Shown here piece by piece: positions 5,271 to 6,924 of a stretch of 6,924 bases of DNA (positions are counted from its first letter, which is position 1; the number at the start of each line of letters is the position of its first letter). The DNA is taken from assembly GCA_050011895.1 (NCBI GenBank), contig JBEKIF010000136.1, positions 1-6,924 on the forward strand. Direction: 5' to 3'. A program made the position numbers and the translations under genes. Under the pieces are notes generated by a model that was not told the DNA's origin, ran no database searches, and saw only the letters and a list, made by a program, of their open reading frames with translations. The DNA is from DATBGO01 sp050011895. Lineage in GTDB: Bacteria > Actinomycetota > Actinomycetes > Streptosporangiales > Streptosporangiaceae.

Positions 5271-6924
5271 ATGGCGCAACAAGTTCAGCGCTGGATGGAG
5301 GTAACCCCGTCTCAGTTCACCCACGAGGCCGAAGGGCTTAGCCTCATCCGAGCCGTGCTGCCCGCGAATCCGCCCTTCCGGGCCTGGTCGAACTTCGAGT
5401 TCCGCGACGGGCACGGCAAGTGGCATGAGGTGGACCTACTGGTGCTGGGCCGTCGTCGCCTCCACCTGGTGGAGCTGAAGTATTACTCCGGCACCCTGCG
5501 CGGCGACGACCTGACATGGCGGCGCGACGGGCATCGCGCCGAGGACTCGCCGCTCAAACTGGCGCGCCGCAAGGCACAGCGGCTGGCTAGCAAGCTGCAG
5601 GACGAGCTGATCCGCTGGGCGCAGGAGACCGGCGCCCGCGTCCCCGATGCCCGCACCGTCGTGCCGTTCGTCCAGGAGTCCGTCTTCCTGCACCACCCCG
5701 GCCTGCGGTGCCTGCTAGCTCCCGCCTCCCGGATTGACCTCTTCGGCCCGGATGGCAGCGAGAACAGCACCGGCCTGCCCGGCATATCGCAGCGGCTGCT
5801 GGAGCCGGCGACCCCGCAGCAGTCGGTCGGCGCCAACCGCGACGAGATCATCGCGGCGTTGATGAAGCGGATCGGAATCGTCCAGCGGCGCCAGCGTGAG
5901 GTTGGCTCCTGGATCCTCGACGAGGAGCCGCTCGGCGAGGGCGATGGCTGGCAGGACTGGCCGGCGTTCCACCGCGTGGCCACGACTAGCCGGGGCCGGA
6001 TCCGCTTCCTGGTCACCCCGCCCGGAGGGACGGCTACGACCCAGGCCAGGCTCCGCCAGGTCGCCGAGCATGAGTACCGGATCATGTCGCGGCTGGCCAG
6101 CGACCGGCTGCTGCGCCCCCAGGACATCGTGGACAGCGAACTCGGTGTCGGACTGGTCTACCCGCTCGATGACCGGTTCCAGCGGCTCGACTTGTGGCTC
6201 GCCGACCACACGGCCAGCGTGCCGGCGGAGGATCAGCTCAAGCTGCTGCGGGAGGTCGCCGAGGCGGTGGCGTACGCGCACGGGAACCGGGTCGTGCACC
6301 GCGGGCTGACGCCGCACGCCGTCTGGGTCCGCTCGCTGCCCGAGGGCGGCGTGCGGGTCCTGGTCGGGGACTGGCAGAGCGCGGGCGCGGTAGCGGGACC
6401 GGCGCTCACGGGGTTGTCCGCCAGCGGGGTCACCGGCCTGATGGGCGCCGCCGACGGCGCTCGCTCGGAAACGACCGGCTCGTCGGCCGGCCAGCCCAGC
6501 GTGATGATCCGGCCGGGTGTCGTAGACGTCGACCGGCGGCTGGCCGAGGCGTTCCAGGCCCCGGAGGGCGTGTGGAACCGCGACGCCGACCGGGTTCGCC
6601 TGGACGTGTTCGCCCTCGGCGCTCTGGCCTACTTCGTGCTGGCCGGCCGCCCGGCCGCCGCCGACCGCGCGGCGCTGCGCGAGCGGCTGCACCGTGATGG
6701 CGGCCTGGACCTGGCCGCCGACCTGCCCCAGGTGCCGTCCGCGATCCGGGCCCTGGTGCTGGAGGCGACCCGGCCCACGGTCACCGAGCGGCTGCCTGAC
6801 GTGCGTTCGTTCCTGGCCCGGCTCGCCGACGCGGAAGAGGCGCTGAATGGACCGCCCGGGGAAGTAGTCGATCCGCTGGAGGCCGCTCCCGGCTCGGTTA
6901 TCGTCGGCCGTTTCCAGCTTAAAC
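5271..6924 (+). CDS. pglW: PglW: NERD-domain, kinase-like protein of Pgl/BREX type 2 phage defence, 5' part
   Basis: The frame runs from ATG 5271 to the right edge without a stop, giving the first 551 residues; PglW proteins are usually well over 1000. Residues 12-135 form a NERD domain, a PD-(D/E)xK-like nuclease fold: FTHEAEGL (16-23), RAWSNFEFRD (37-46), then Asp55, Glu68 and Lys70 in EVDLLVLGRRRLHLVELKYY, followed by SPLKLARRKAQRLASKL (93-109). Residues 212-525 resemble a Ser/Thr kinase: a glycine loop (GEGDG, 222-226), a helix-C Glu268, HRGLTPHAVWV (343-353) in place of HRDLKPxN, GDW (366-368) in place of DFG, APE (430-432) and DVFALGALAY (445-454). The HRD aspartate is Gly345 and no VAxK lysine is seen, so this copy is probably a pseudokinase. 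The last residues, VIVGRFQLK, look like the opening of a second kinase domain. PglW works with PglX, PglY and PglZ in Streptomyces phage growth limitation. Those genes would lie downstream, unseen. Recognition is from memory of the family. Confidence 0.85.
   Translation, partial: MAQQVQRWMEVTPSQFTHEAEGLSLIRAVLPANPPFRAWSNFEFRDGHGKWHEVDLLVLGRRRLHLVELKYYSGTLRGDDLTWRRDGHRAEDSPLKLARRKAQRLASKLQDELIRWAQETGARVPDARTVVPFVQESVFLHHPGLRCLLAPASRIDLFGPDGSENSTGLPGISQRLLEPATPQQSVGANRDEIIAALMKRIGIVQRRQREVGSWILDEEPLGEGDGWQDWPAFHRVATTSRGRIRFLVTPPGGTATTQARLRQVAEHEYRIMSRLASDRLLRPQDIVDSELGVGLVYPLDDRFQRLDLWLADHTASVPAEDQLKLLREVAEAVAYAHGNRVVHRGLTPHAVWVRSLPEGGVRVLVGDWQSAGAVAGPALTGLSASGVTGLMGAADGARSETTGSSAGQPSVMIRPGVVDVDRRLAEAFQAPEGVWNRDADRVRLDVFALGALAYFVLAGRPAAADRAALRERLHRDGGLDLAADLPQVPSAIRALVLEATRPTVTERLPDVRSFLARLADAEEALNGPPGEVVDPLEAAPGSVIVGRFQLK

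Noticed and set aside
5715..6692. 325-codon minus-strand frame, and a 214-codon one at 5483-6127, antisense to pglW
   Set aside because: The plus-strand frame from 5271 shows continuous NERD and kinase motifs. The antisense translations are low-complexity and without domains.
6194..6697. 167-codon plus-strand frame overlapping pglW in another frame
   Set aside because: The translation is almost entirely Arg, Gly, Ala and Pro, a frame shadow of the kinase-like region.
1..6924. CRISPR array or tandem repeats
   Set aside because: No regularly spaced repeat of 20 bases or more was seen. The only clear repeats are the IS ends and short hairpins.

Overview
The window comes from a high-GC Gram-positive bacterium, most likely an actinomycete. 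Most codons end in G or C, GTG starts occur, and the recognisable families (an Lsr2-type DNA-binding domain and a Pgl/BREX type 2 kinase with Streptomyces-like sequence) are actinobacterial. The species cannot be named from the sequence.

Layout. (1) Bases 2-934 hold the 3' part of a plus-strand gene for an apparently exported, beta-rich protein of unknown function, followed by a small hairpin. (2) Bases 1351-3468 look like an insertion sequence of the IS66 family, ISBst12-like layout with a single large transposase gene. It is bounded by a perfect 14-bp inverted repeat that starts with GTAA. Besides an intact 498-residue DDE transposase it carries a divergent gene for a 126-residue protein ending in an Lsr2-like DNA-binding domain. 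Three bases after that gene's stop, a 50-codon open frame (CxxC plus one transmembrane helix) starts and runs out through the left inverted repeat into the flank. (3) Bases 3514-4671 hold a minus-strand gene for a DUF4238-type protein of unknown function, with more A+T in places than its neighbours. (4) Bases 4672-5270 contain no convincing gene; they hold a strong hairpin and a weak candidate promoter. (5) From 5271 to the right edge runs the 5' part of a plus-strand gene recognised as pglW: an N-terminal NERD nuclease-like domain, a kinase-like domain with degenerate catalytic motifs, and, at the very edge, what appears to be the start of a second kinase domain.

How it fits together. The right side is probably the first gene of a Pgl/BREX type 2 phage-resistance operon whose other genes (pglX, pglY, pglZ and others) would lie beyond the window. 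The IS and the orphan DUF4238 gene just upstream are typical of the edge of a defence island. The IS flanks show no 8-bp target duplication, so the DNA on its two sides was probably not contiguous before insertion. The least ordinary feature is the pairing of an IS66 transposase with a divergent Lsr2-type nucleoid protein, and possibly a tiny membrane protein, inside one pair of inverted repeats.
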